From positions 68,014,001 through 68,078,000 of the forward strand of contig OX419757.1 of NCBI GenBank assembly GCA_948567375.1: DNA of 64,000 nucleotides. Reading direction: 5' to 3'. Below, piece by piece: positions 44,941 through 56,300 of the stretch (its first letter is position 1; each line of letters begins with the position of its first letter). The position numbers and the translations under genes are program-made. This stretch comes from Lunularia cruciata. Taxonomy: Eukaryota; Streptophyta; Marchantiopsida; Lunulariales; Lunulariaceae. Below the pieces are notes generated by a model that ran no database searches, was not told where the DNA came from, and worked only from the letters and a program-made list of their open reading frames with translations.

Positions 44941-46290
44941 ATGATAATGTTCTTGGATGATTTTTAATTTCTAATAAGATGGAGATAGAACATAAAAGTC
45001 ATATATGAGAAGTCTCGAGATGACTATGATAATGGAAATTTTATTGCAAGAAATCCAAATGTGCTTTTTAGAAGAACAAAGTTACCTTCTTGAACCATAA
45101 GGTTTCAAGCAAGTAGATCAAGATGGAAAAGGAGAAAATCTAAATTATTACTAATTGGCCACTCCCAAGGATGCCACAAAAGTCTACAAATCTAATGGAT
45201 TTGTAAGCTTTTATTGATGGTTCATCCATTATTATGCTTATGTGCTTGCATCAAGAACTAATCTCTTGGAGAAGATAGTAAGCTTTAAGTAGACCACCAA
45301 GCAAGAAGAGGCATTTAAACTAGCTTAAGGATTTGGTGTCTTCACAACCCATACTCCAACCATATGATTCTCAATTACCTTATGTGGTTGATTTAGATAC
45401 TTCTACCTTTGCAATTGAAGTTGTGCTACAATAGGAATTCCCATGTTTATTGCATCCCATTGCCTTTGTATCTTACATGTATCTTACTTAACATAATAGA
45501 AAGGATTTACTCAATATCAAGAGCAACTTACAATAGTATATGCAATAAAGGCATGGAGATGTTATTTCTTGGGGAAACAAACCCTTGTTATAGATTTTAC
45601 GTTAGTATATGAAGAGGTGGCATCATTGATGGGAATAACGACTACAATTATTTGATATCAAGCTTGAGTAAAAAATAGAAAGTTCCATGTCATTCTTGAT
45701 ACCTTGTCATGATAACTTGATTTGAATATTTTTGCTAGATCTCATAATCATGACAATTACTATAATTTTGATTGATTGAAAACTCCAAATATAATTCAAG
45801 ACTACTTTACAATAGGATTCTTTCTTTCATTTTGTGCAAGCTTGCCTTACACTACATGACAAAGAATATGATGATTTTTTTCCTCAAAGATGGCCTTTTA
45901 TTTTGCAAGAACCAAATTTAAGTTCCAACTATGGAGGACTTATAACTTGTGTAACTTTAAGAGGTACATAACTTACAAATTTTTGGTCACATGGGTGTGG
46001 ACAAGACATTGAATACCCTACAATATCAATATTGATGGCCAAACATGAGAAGTATGCAAGTTTGTTTGATGTTGTGAGATCTACTAATATAAAAAGATCA
46101 GCAATCAGAAACTAGGTGGACTATTTCAATAACTACTAATTCTATGTGCCCAATAAGAACATGTGAGCTTTGATCTCATCACATCCTTGCAAAAGATGGA
46201 CCAATGCCATAGAACAATTGTGGTCTTTGTTGATAAGCTTAGCAAACAAATTCACTTGGTGCCCACTATCATGATATTTGCAATGCCAAA
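44941..46290 (+). pseudogene. Degenerate A/E-like gypsy pol fragment
   Basis: Starts at the FLDDF part of RT and runs through thumb, RNase H (VDLDTSTFAIEVVLQ near 45388-45432) and the first half of integrase (FDLITSLQKMDQCHRTIVVFVDKLSKQIHLVPT at 46166-46268). It is then cut where a G repeat begins. Heavily mutated, no LTRs visible. Confidence 0.75.
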
Positions 46291-46299
46291 GCTAGTTTG

Positions 46300-46955
46300 C
46301 TTGGATGCTAGAGTGATAGTCTTGGGAGTCAGAGTTATATTAGTAGTTCCTTAGAGACTACTTAATGATGGCTAGATTTTTTGTTAGAGCTATTGATTAC
46401 ACCATGGGACCCGCTGTCACTTGCATTTTTCTCACCATCAATGGTGTTGTTAGGATCGGGAGGTCTAGGTCAAGCAAGGGAATATACCATTGAAGTGCAG
46501 CTCTAGAGAGCTCAATTTTTTGATCTTGAGCCTTCAAGCTCTTGGCTATGGTGGATAGAGGCTGACAAGTGTCACATGGAGTCTCTTAGCTAGGGTGGGT
46601 TTTGGTATGGCTTGATTGTAATCAAGGTTCATTGATAGTAGACGATTGAGTTGAGGATTTATTTCTGACTTGAGTTAAATGTGAATTGATTACATCAAAG
46701 AAGTGAGTATCACGGGAAAATTGGGTGTAGAAATTGAGTATGTTGGTAGTATCTCTAAACCTAGTGGGATTGTTGGTATTTATGATCAAGATTACTCAAA
46801 TTCTGCTTAAGTTGTGTGGATCATGGGTGGAAGCCTTGCTTGAGTTGTTGTAGATTTGACAATAGAGTAGATGATGTGCGGAAGAGTTGCCCAAATTTTT
46901 GAGAATTGAGTAGATTAGAGTCAACAAATGTTCAAATTGAGGGTAAGAGAGTGAA
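46300..46955 (+). repeat. G repeat, copy 2
   Basis: Aligns with 63390-64000: ACTACTT near 46365, GTGGATAGAGGCTGACA, the TGAGTTGAGG block, and the end GTGCGGAAGAGTTGCCCAA. No coding content seen. Confidence 0.7.
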
Positions 46956-47164
46956 ATCAAAGGCCATGGTGCTGAGAATTGGACTTGAAAAGCAAAATTA
47001 GAAGTATATTGTGAAATTTATCCTCCCAAATTAGGGATTTGGGAAACCCCATCCATTGAATTGGAGAAATTGGGCTATTTTGGTGGTAAATTTAAGGGTT
47101 TTCCATATTGGCAAAAGACTTGAAGATCTATCAAAGTGGAGGAACAAGTTGGTGGAGGTCGGTT

Positions 47165-47853
47165 TGTAAGTCGGCCTGTCTTTCACTCAAAATGAACCTT
47201 TGATGGCTATTATGGTAGCGCACCATGGACTAAGAAGGCAAAGAACCCCAACTCCATCATACTCCTCCAAGGCTAACACTCCAAGACTCAAGACATTGCT
47301 CATAGGGAACTCAATGAGAGAGAGATAGTAGCAAATGAAAGGATCATGAGTACCTCTTCACCCCTTGTTTATATACTTGTGAAATAGTTATGCATTAAAG
47401 TTACTATTTACCACAATAGCTCAAGTTACTAGGCTAAAACTCCAATAAAGTCAAAAAGCTAAAGGAATATCCATAATCATGGGAATATCTCCTAAGCATG
47501 TGGCCTTATCTTGATTCCAACCACTAAGTCAAGGATTTCTTCACATGGGCTATCCTTGGACTATAGAAGAATCTGAAACAAAAAGGCTTGTGGGTCCAAG
47601 AGTTCTCAAATCTTTCTTCAAAGCCAAACACCTAGGAATAATACCAAGGCAATACACCAGAATCCAAAATAGTGGTGCTGATCTTTTCTACTTCCTCTAA
47701 ATTAAGATCCACTCTATCTTAACTATGACTAAATTTAGCAAACCATGACTAAGGTAGAACTATCCTTTATCTTTATAAAAATAACATCTCTCAAGTACTT
47801 GTAATACCAAACTAAATACACAATACCACACACATGCACAAATAGGTGTTACA
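47165..47853 (-). repeat. Solo B LTR (minus)
   Basis: Minus sense TGTAACACC (47853) to CGACTTACA (47165), 689 bases, full length, no B internal sequence on either side. Flanks CGGTT and TACCA do not match. It sits in a stretch of AGGTCAAGTTGGTGGAGG-type repeats. Confidence 0.8.
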
Positions 47854-48260
47854 TACCAAGCTCAAAGGTCAAGTTGGTTGAGGTCAACCAGATTTAGAGG
47901 TGTGTTAGAGTTGGCAAAGATTAGCTAGACTGGTAAAAATTTGAATTGGTAAGAAGAAAAGGCTCATTTGGCTAAATTTTGGCATTTAGATTTATTAGAT
48001 TGGATGTACAAGTTGGTGGAGGTTGCCCAAGTTTAGAGGTCATGTAGATAGAGGTTGGCCAAATTTGGCATTTAGATCTATAAAATTGGAAGTACAAGTT
48101 GGTGGAGGTCATCTAGGTTCAAAGGTCAAGTAGATAAAGGTCAGCCAGATTTGGAGGTGTGTTAGATTTGGCAAAGGTTAGCCAGATTAGTGAAGGTTTG
48201 AATTGGCAAGAAGAAATTTTGGTGTGAGGCTAACCAATTTAGTTTAGTTTTTGGTAGTTG
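47854..48260 (+). repeat. Compound direct repeat
   Basis: 47871-47965 recurs at 48119-48210 (CAAAGGTCAAGT ... GGCAAGAAGAAA) and GGCATTTAGATCTAT-type phrases recur between. Related wording (ACAAGTTGGTGGAGGTC) is also left of the solo LTR at 47145, so the LTR went into this array. No coding sense found. Confidence 0.7.
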
Positions 48261-48400
48261 TTTGGAAAAATATATCCACTCAATTACTACCAAGATTTTA
48301 TGCAATAGTGTCTTGAAAGCCTAGATCTTGCATACTATCAAAAACTCAACTAAATTGGTTAGCCTCACACCAAAATTTCTTCTTGCCAAGTCAAATTTTC
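48192..48400. repeat. Large inverted repeat (66-bp arms)
   Basis: Arms 48192-48257 and 48335-48400. The inner 55 bases (48203-48257 and 48335-48389) have only two mismatches. Spacer is 77 bases. Neighbouring sequence also has a short direct repeat (TGCAATAGTGTCTTG near 48301 and GCAATAATATCTTG near 48441). Confidence 0.88.
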
Positions 48401-49129
48401 TTCTTGGAAATTCTAGGCTTACAAATGTCCAAGATTATACGCAATAATATCTTGAAGCCTAGATATTTGGTTCCTAGATTGGTGCCTTAGCTAACTAGTC
48501 CACCCTCACTTTTTGTCCTTATGACTAGTAGCTTGATACATATGTTCATGTAGCTTTGGCTAGGAGAGGCAATTTGATCCCATCTTGGCAATCTTGGTGG
48601 CATAGGAGTAGATAGACATTCTTATCATGTCAAATGGTGGCATATTAAGTATGGTTTTGATTTGTGAAATGAGGGGTTATCATTTCAATTTAACTCACTC
48701 CGTTCTTTGCTTCTCATTTGTGCACCATGTTTGTATGAGGTGCCCTAATATTTAGAGCATTGTTGCTCTAGTGTGCTCTTGATAGTGAGGCTAGAATGAT
48801 GACCAATCAGACTAATTATGTTTCTCTTCAATGAGATGAGAATTGATGGCTTATAGACCAATAGAGTGCATTTTATGAAGGCAAGTTATAGGTTGTCATT
48901 TCTCTTTGTCTCTTTTCTCTCTCTGGTTATCATAGTTAGAGTTGCATTAATGAGTGGTTCTTAGTAATGGTGATGATGTTTGGTGGTTACAATTGTGGTT
49001 TAGGGTACATTGTCATGATGGAGTTCTATGGTGATTCTAGAGGAGAGCTTGCTACAATACATAGAAAGTTTACATGGAATGGCACTCAATATCAGCCCAT
49101 ATCTCAAGTCTCAATATGAGAAGAGATTG

Positions 49130-49500
49130 ATTTCAATTTGGAGTTTGACAAGGAGTTGATTCAATTGAGAGTGCATCTGGTGTGTCTCCACCATTGTTGC
49201 AGGACATTGTTGCAGGACTTATGGAGCCTCCAAAGATCCTAGGTGCTACTCTAGTACAATGGGTACCATTGAGTTGGATGACTTCATCCAAGAGTTTGAT
49301 AGTTGGTGCGATCTTTAGTAGATGCAGAACCCAACTTTATTTGCACACTTCATGGCATGGAAGGGGTTGTTTTGGCATTTGGAGAGTCCATTGATGTATG
49401 GCTACCATAAGATCAAGAGAGCTTACTTGGAGAAGATTGAGCTATGGTGACATCATTGGTCTCCAAATTACATCTCCATCATTTCAAGCTTGGTTTCTAG
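49130..49500 (+). pseudogene. gag-like remnant, low certainty
   Basis: Frame MDDFIQEFDSWCDLQ, stop, NPTLFAHFMAWKGLFWHLE and YHKIKRAYLEKIE reads like a plant retroelement gag, from recalled wording only. No zinc knuckle or pol follows; a B LTR fragment begins at 49833. Confidence 0.3.
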
Positions 49501-49832
49501 GAGTAGATTGGTAGTACCCATGAGATCTAGCTCTACTAGTATTGGTGTATCCAATGGAATGGAGGCAATGCTACAAAAGGTGGTGCAATATTGGGGTTTA
49601 ATCCCATGGTAAAGTTCTTCTAGTGTTTGAGGCAAAACTAGTAAGGAGTGCAGACTAACAAGCTGAAGTGTTTGCATGAGTTTGCAAGCTAGAGAGACCC
49701 TATGCAAGGCATACATTCACATGAAATGGTTAATCAATTTCACTCAACAAGTTACTAAAGCCCCAGTAGTCCAATTTTTGTATGGAATCCTAAACAAGAA
49801 GTTGCAACATAGAGTATATGATGCTACATTGT

Positions 49833-50068
49833 TATATGAGTTGGCCTATCTCTCACTCAATATGAACCTCCAATGGCTATTATGGTAGCATACCATAGAC
49901 TAAGAAGGCAAGAAACCCAACTCCATCATACTCCTCCAAGGTTAACACTCCAAGACTCAAACCATTACTCACTAGAGAACTCAATGAGAGAGAGATAGTT
50001 GCAAATGAAAGGTTGATGAGTTCCTCCTCACACCTAGTTTATATACTTGTGAAATAGTTACACTTCCA
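49833..50068 (-). repeat. B LTR fragment
   Basis: Minus-strand right half of a B LTR (GGCTATTATGGTAGCA, TATATA box near 50040), cut at 50068. It lacks the LTR's left half. Confidence 0.75.
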
Positions 50069-50875
50069 TTTTATGCAAGATCTCTTAGTAGCGGCATGAC
50101 AACCACTCACATTAAAGCAAATAAAAAGCAAATAAAGCATTTTCTTACTAAATGACCCAATTCTTATACCAAGTATCTAAAGAGCATTACTTCCAATATA
50201 GACCCACCAATCTATAAAGATATATTAGCTATTATTATTATCTATTAGGAGAATAGGAAAAACATTTTTGTTCAAATATAGGAGAATCATGATAGAAAAA
50301 AGAAAACAAGAATGGATTTTGGCCAAGGATAACACATAGTACTAAAATGGATACACATCCAAATTTAGAACTTGAGATGAGTTGTGAAAAGAACTTGAAG
50401 AGTGGGAAGAATTTTATGTTGGAGACTTGAAGGAGAGAACTTATGAACTCATGAAAGAGACAACATTGCATTGATAAATATTCATGTGGTTATGCCTTTG
50501 ATCTTCTACTTAGATGAGGAATTAAGAGTTCTTGATGGCATATAGAAGCACTAGAAGAAGGAGTTTGAAAAGACAAATAATTTCCAACATGCAATAAGGT
50601 ATAAGTTGAATGGTGGCAACCCAAATATAAGGGTAGCTTAAATCAAAGAAGAGATGTAGACAACACCTAAAGTATGCTAACTGTTTCTATGGGATGAGAT
50701 CTAAAATATCACTCTAGATTAGAGGAGCAAATTTTTTACTACTTAAATGCGTATATATTTGGGCTTTTGATGCAAATTTAAATACCAAGAAATATCGATG
50801 AAGTAGTAAAAGTTATTTCTTGGTAGGTCCCTTGAAAGGAAAGAAACACTTGAAACACTTGAAGAGGAAATGTAA

Positions 50876-50941
50876 TTTTGCAAATATATAAGCTTATGCA
50901 GAAACGTTTTTTTTTGTGCATAAGCTTGTATATTTGCAAAA
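50876..50941. repeat. Hairpin, 25-bp arms
   Basis: Arms 50876-50900 and 50917-50941 are reverse complements with one mismatch (TTTTGCAAATATA-A-AAGCTTATGCA pattern), spacer 16 bases with a T-run. No gene near; could be a small foldback element or hairpin RNA locus. Confidence 0.85.
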
Positions 50942-51643
50942 TACTAATATGGAGTTTGGATCACACCTTCGCACCATGTTTAGATGGTTGGTTTTATTTA
51001 TTTATACCAATATTAGCTAGTTAACTACTAACAATACTTTAGAATAATAAGAATATTGTCAAACTATAAAATTTTATTCTTGAATTAATCTATTTATTTA
51101 ATCTATATTAAAATGACATTTATTAAATGTCCTTTCAAACCATCCTCAATTTCTTATCTTGATAAATCAAATATTGGCAAGCCAATTATCCAGAATTAGA
51201 AACACTAATAGACAAGAATATACATTTTGAGTGAAAAGTAGACATCCTTGTTAATAAATCAAGAGAATATTACCACTTTTTGTATCGATTGGCTGATTAT
51301 ATTAAATTCTGAAATTTATAATGCTCAAGTTTGATTAACTTCAGGATTGTGAGAAATATTAACGAATAAAAGAGAACCCTCGGGACTCCCTTCTTACCCG
51401 AACCTTATTGTCACTGGCTTTTTGAAAGAGCTCAAAGTACAGAAATCCTTAAAGTTATCCAGTTCAGATTCCTCACGTTCCGGGCTTTAAATCAGGAGGA
51501 AATTTAGCTTTGAAGAGATTGAAAGGGAAACTTTTCGCTGATCTTCCTGTTCAGCATATTCATCGATGGGACCCACAGTTCTATATAAAAGCTATCAAAT
51601 AACTGCTCATGCCATCAATCTTCTCCCTAAAACCTATCCAATA

Positions 51644-51878
51644 ACTGGTCATGCAATCTTCGATTATATAATATGATCATAGGTTCACGTACTGGTCATG
51701 CAATCTTCGATTATATAATATGATCATAGGTTCACGTACTGGCCATGTAATCTTCGATTATATAATATGATCATAGGTTCACGTACTGGCCATGTAATCT
51801 TCGATTATATAATATGATCATAGGTTCACGTACTGGTCATGCAATCTTCAATTATATCATGTGATCGTAGGTTCACGT
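51644..51878 (+). repeat. 47-bp tandem repeat, five copies
   Basis: Five direct units of exactly 47 bases. Copies 1-4 are near identical (differing at GGTCATGCAATC/GGCCATGTAATC). The fifth is more diverged. Each unit holds TATATAAT and ends in TTCACGT, so ACGT cores recur every 47 bases. It lies in geneless DNA about 5 kb upstream of the polyketide synthase, with a partial copy around 51600-51640. Confidence 0.92.
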
Positions 51879-52256
51879 ACGCTGGATGAGACGCAAAATC
51901 CATTCCAAGAAGTGTGGGTCTATTTTATCTTTTAATTCTTTTTTATATTATTTATTTATTCAAAATAAAGGTATTACAAAAATGCATGGATAATCATTGG
52001 ACAATTTTAGTAAGTTGCCATTGTTATTCAACTTCTTGGTATTAATATCCGTAGAAATGCTTTAAATTTTGGAGAGATATAATGCAATGTGATCAGAATT
52101 GCAAGAGAAGGTAATAACAACATAACGTTGAATGACAATAAGAATAATCTAGGTCCACATTACCTATAGAGAGAAAGTGTGACAGCATAGAAAACATGAA
52201 GGATTGGAAGACACCATCAAGCCATACAAGGGTGAGGCAACATAGGTAAAATAGGG

Positions 52257-52970
52257 CTAAGCCCCAATAGAGTCAATATGAGAAATCTGCCCTATTGCAC
52301 CTAAGATATCCAAGCTATGCAAGTTGTACGGTCTACAAATAACTAAAGCATCCAAAGAAGCATCACCTAGTGTGATTGATCTCTTGTGGATTGCACTAGC
52401 CACCGCCCTATGTAGAGCAATGGACACTCGTTGTCTAAAATATACTACAAAGTAATAGAGTGGTATGCCTTGAGGCCTAACATGATAAGCTCTTGCACAC
52501 TCCTTGAATAATGTATCAAATGCCATGTCCATCGCTCCATATAACTCCAAGGCTAGAGGAACAAAGAGGTGACGTTGCTGCATACCCTTATACTTGGAGA
52601 CCTTGCAAGCTAATGATGCACTCGTTGCCCATCTTCGGGGATGGGTAATCACTCCCTTTAAAACTATATCACATGTAGGGTCCATAACCATGACATCCGC
52701 TACTATCACCTGATCATCTTGGACCAAGTATAAGTCAACCTTGACAAGTGTCATCTGCAAAGCAAACGAACACTCCCTCCAAGCCAAGTATCCACTTTCT
52801 TGTGCCATAGCAAACACTATGTCCCTAATAGCATCATGGCTAGCTATCCTTTGTCTACCAAAAGGACACCATGTCATATGGACCATTGCTGCATATAGTG
52901 TAGAACCACACTCACAAGTGAGAAATGAAGATACAAATGGGTTGACCAAACTTGAGAAAAACCTCATCAC
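52257..52970 (-). CDS. C-terminal domain of the non-LTR element (237 codons)
   Basis: The longest open frame of the element. It contains HMTWCPFGRQRIASHDAIRD, then VDLYLVQDDQVIVADVMVMDP, RHLFVPLALELYGAM and HRAVASAIHKR. In related elements a restriction-like endonuclease sits here. The D-D pattern (VDL, VADVMVMDP) could be such an active site, but the usual lysine is not clear. Copy 1 has a homologous but broken region (38250-39030). Start codon at 52970 is the first ATG; the mature frame may begin upstream. Confidence 0.5.
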   Translation of the reverse strand: MMRFFSSLVNPFVSSFLTCECGSTLYAAMVHMTWCPFGRQRIASHDAIRDIVFAMAQESGYLAWRECSFALQMTLVKVDLYLVQDDQVIVADVMVMDPTCDIVLKGVITHPRRWATSASLACKVSKYKGMQQRHLFVPLALELYGAMDMAFDTLFKECARAYHVRPQGIPLYYFVVYFRQRVSIALHRAVASAIHKRSITLGDASLDALVICRPYNLHSLDILGAIGQISHIDSIGA

Positions 52971-53231
52971 TATAGAGAGAGTAGCTAGTGCAAGTTAGAA
53001 TGCCTTAATGCATGGCCAAGGTAGGATCCAAGAGCCAACACCCTTGCCGGAGCAAGAGCAAAGATGTGCTCTAGTAGCTTGAGGAATGGATAAGTTAACT
53101 AAGAGAGAATGTAGCATATGCTTACATTGTTGCTCTATCAAGGAAGACTATAAACCTCTAGTCCAATCTGACAATTGTGAAACAAAAGATGGAATGTCCT
53201 TGCATGCCTGTGGAGATAGACTATCTTTTGT

Positions 53232-54767
53232 CTACCATAATAACATTTGGAGAGAAAAGGATCCCTCCTCCACCTCTATCACATAAGTCTCCAAAATTAG
53301 CCTATCAACCACCAAAAAACAAGAGGAAAGTTGGGGTGCCAAGGAAGCCCAACTACCCAAAAATGCTATAGGTGCCATCCCTTCTATAGATAGCAAGCCA
53401 ACCCGTCCACACAAGACCGGTAGAGATGTATGTTTACATGCCAAATTGCTTGCCACATACTCAAATGTCCTTGGTCCAATAATATAACCAAAGACATCTA
53501 TAATCCTCCTATGAAAGGCTCTCAAAAGTGATAGGAAGGTCAAGGAAGGAGGAATTGTATGGAAGAGGTAAGTTGGTCAATGAGCAAAACTAGAGGAGAG
53601 TATACCAAAAGCCACCATCAGATCTCCTAGTAATGGAAGGTCATTGCACATGGAGAACATCCTCTACAAGGGTAGTGTCTAAGAGGTGTGTGACAAAATC
53701 CTCGGATCCTACTGGCACTCCAAGAACACATAGTCCATCTATAGATGTGACATTAGTCCCTTTAGAAGCTCAAGGTGGGAAGGGATGCCAAAAAGGGACC
53801 ATGCCTTGCACTTTGACACCTTGACTCTCAAGCCTACTAGATGTAGCTCGATGGTTAAGTGGTCAAACGCCTACCTATTCCAATCTATATGGCCCACAAT
53901 GTGTGTATCATTTGCCAAGGAGTGAAATACACAACTTGGCATAGCCAAACTAGTACATAAGAGAGTTCTAAAGTGAACCATGGCAAAAAAGGTCCCACTA
54001 AAGGATCTCCCTAACATGTATCCACAATTGACTCCAAGATGGTGACTCCCTCTTGTGAAAAACCATGTTGGTAGTAAAGGGAAGCAAGAGAGCCATAAAA
54101 AGACTATACAAAAGGAATAAGACTTGCCAAGGATCCACCAATCTTCCTAAGCTCTCTAAAGATGGATAATTGTGAGATGCTATTAAAAGCATTCTCAACA
54201 TCCACTTGTAGGATGACCCATTGTGGATGGATATCTTAGAGTGCCCTAATACCTAGAGATATAGCTTCACATCCTCCAAGTGTAGCTACTCCAAACTAAT
54301 GTAGACTAAGGTGCTATCAAAAGTGAGAATAATGTTGAAGGACAATGGTGTGGCTGACCAAATGCAAAAAGATCTCTCCAATAGGAATCTATTTTATGCC
54401 CTTTGTATCCTTCTCCCTCATGAGAAGTTGACTAGCACCTAACATCCAACTAGTAGACATAGGAATGTCTACTTTCACTATTGCTATAGCCACCTAAAGC
54501 AACTTTGGAAAACCACTAGAAGGATCATCTGCCTGAAAGCAATCTCTAAGATGCTCATATACCATCTTTGACAAGCCTCTTGACAAAATGTGAGGGGTAG
54601 TGTATAATTTTTGTGCAAAAATTGATTTATCAAGACATAAAGGTTGCTCAAGCTTATAATCTAAGACATCTAATGGTACTCCCTCTCTTGCCATAGGATA
54701 TAGTGAGCATAGGGAAGAGATAGTCTCATCAGTAGGACTAGCCATGGACAAAGGCTGTAGTGCTCAT
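53232..54767 (-). pseudogene. Reverse transcriptase remnant of the non-LTR element
   Basis: Minus strand: SPTDETISSLCSLYPMAREGVPLDVLDY (54660-54750), palm block ILQVDVENAFNSISQ (about 54170-54220), then LANDTHIVG near 53895-53925, where the family has ADD. So one catalytic aspartate is asparagine. Following LPLLGDL..., RAFHRRIIDVFGYII, LPVLCGRVG and SIEGMAPIAFLGSWAS are the post-RT region (53232-53543). Several stops. Confidence 0.65.
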
Positions 54768-55181
54768 TATAAAAGACCAAGACCGAGGAGAGAAATAGGA
54801 GAATAAAAACTCACATTGAGACACTTGAATGTGAGAAAACTCCTAATGCCTAGCATGAGCTTTGACTTTGGTATTTATAGGTAGCATACAAGGCCCTTGA
54901 GAAGCTTCTCAAGAAGCTTTCTTAGAGTGCAAGCCAAGTTAACTAGGAAGCTTCTCAAGAAACTTCCTTCTAGAAGTCGCCTACTTGGCGTGCAAGCTAA
55001 GCTAGTTGGAAGCTTCTAGAAGCTTCCTTCTAGAAACTACTTACTTGAGGTGCAAGCTAAGCTAGCCGGGAAGCTTCCCAAGAAGCTTCTTAGATACTTC
55101 TGGAATATTCTAGGCTAATTTGTCTTATGTGCTACTTCATAAGCCCGACTAACTTCGTCGCTAAAACTCCATATTGTTACA
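54768..55181 (-). repeat. Solo family A LTR
   Basis: Minus sense TGTAACA (55181) to TTTTATA (54768), 414 bases, exact target duplication CTCAT on both sides (54763-54767 and 55182-55186). No A internal sequence. GAAGCTTCTAGAAGCTTC at 55009-55026 reads the same on both strands. Formed by recombination between the two LTRs of an insertion. Confidence 0.93.
55009..55026 (-). promoter_or_regulatory. Heat-shock-element-like array in the solo LTR
   Basis: Four perfect alternating GAA/TTC units, unchanged in a solo LTR that sits in the flank of the polyketide synthase (about 1.6 kb upstream of its ATG). Could act as an outside enhancer; inferred only. Confidence 0.5.
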
Positions 55182-55715
55182 CTCATGCTGCTCTACTAAA
55201 CTCTCCCGCTTGACCCAATGGCATACATCATCATATTCAAGTGGACTTTGTAGTATCCTCTAGCAAAACCTGTCTCCTAAAACATGCAGCCCTAATAGAA
55301 TCCTCTTGTAGGATCACCCAATCCCTGGCTCGGAATAGACAAAATCTAGCATTCATCTCTCTATGGCCCGCTCAACCTCCACTAGCATAACAAAGATACC
55401 ATTGAGTGAGTAAGAGGAATAGGAACCATGCTAACTTGTCCAACGGATCACATGCTTAATAATCAAGTGGTAGGCGAAAAGCCTATATAGCCTCATCATG
55501 GAGTGTATGGGGTAGCCTATGGAATAGACGATATGGAAAACTAGTCTCAAATAACCCCCAAATGCACCCGCCTAAGAAGCTAACCACTCCTACAACTCAA
55601 TTTGTATCCTTAGAACAGTCAACGTAGGGATAGAGGAAGCGTGCATAATCTCGAGTGTCACTATTGTCAATGTGATCACTCGCCTCACATGAGCATCCCA
55701 AGTGATCCAATCATA

Positions 55716-55757
55716 GTCATTGATGCTTTACCCCTTGCGAGGTAAAGCATCAATGAC
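55716..55757. repeat. Perfect 17-bp inverted repeat
   Basis: Arms 55716-55732 and 55741-55757 are exact reverse complements (GTCATTGATGCTTTACC), loop CCTTGCGA. At the 5' edge of the non-LTR element. No T-run follows. Near it TGTAGCCATGGCTA occurs twice (about 55807 and 55841). Confidence 0.9.
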
Positions 55758-56300
55758 ACACCGAGCATGGTGTATTCCGAGCGGCTCTAAGCCCCCCACA
55801 TGGCGAGGTGTAGCCATGGCTAACACAAGAATAACAATAATGTAGCCATGGCTAGCATATGATGCTCCTCTCCATAACTGCAAAGCCACAACCCCTCACA
55901 TTCTAACTCACAAGAGAAAATACAATCTCTTCAACCCTAAAAGCTATAAACTCTCATAACTTTCAATTTCCATCTCAAAAATTTTAATACTAAGTTCACC
56001 TAGAATTCAATCATGAAAACAAAGAGATTAGAAATGAAAATTCCAGAACCATCACTCTCAATATGTAATTATCACTCTAAACCCTAAAAACCTAAAAATC
56101 CCTATAACTTCCTACTCAATTCTCTATAGTCTTCAATCTAGATACCAATGGAACAGGAATTGGAAAACCAACAGAATTTACTATTCACTCAAGTGCATAT
56201 ACTTGAGAGCACTCAGAAAATGTATATCTTTACTCACACATCTCTCCCTCTCCTCTCCCGTCTCCACACTCTCCCGAGTATATCATGACCTATAGTGGTC
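55758..56300. other. Intergenic sequence, no gene seen
   Basis: No open frame of interest. CT-rich stretch near 56240-56275. Adjoins the upstream flank of the polyketide synthase. Confidence 0.5.

Larger units (their letters stand above)
52191..55757 (-). mobile_element. Non-LTR retroelement, copy 2, with a solo LTR inside
   Basis: Minus strand: upstream part 55182-55757, RT region 53600-54767, post-RT 53232-53543 and a C-terminal domain 52257-52970. The reading frames recall a plant non-LTR family with RT palm motif LQVDVENAFNSIS and LANDTHI. No poly-A tail is visible at the 3' end (52191). Length without the insert is about 3.15 kb. The same 3' end stands at 38196 in copy 1. Assignment rests on memory of the family, not on a search. 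Confidence 0.65.

Noticed and set aside
51644-51878. Possible CRISPR array because of regular direct repeats
   Set aside because: Units abut with no spacers and the window is plant nuclear DNA.
52191-52256. Host gene 3' end at the left of the 237-codon frame
   Set aside because: The frame and its flank are repeated at 38196 onward, so it belongs to a repeated element.
53838-53880. tRNA-like A-box wording (TAGCTCGATGGTTAAGTGG) suggesting a tRNA or SINE
   Set aside because: It lies in the RT frame of the minus-strand non-LTR element, has no matching B box or cloverleaf, and the region aligns as coding.
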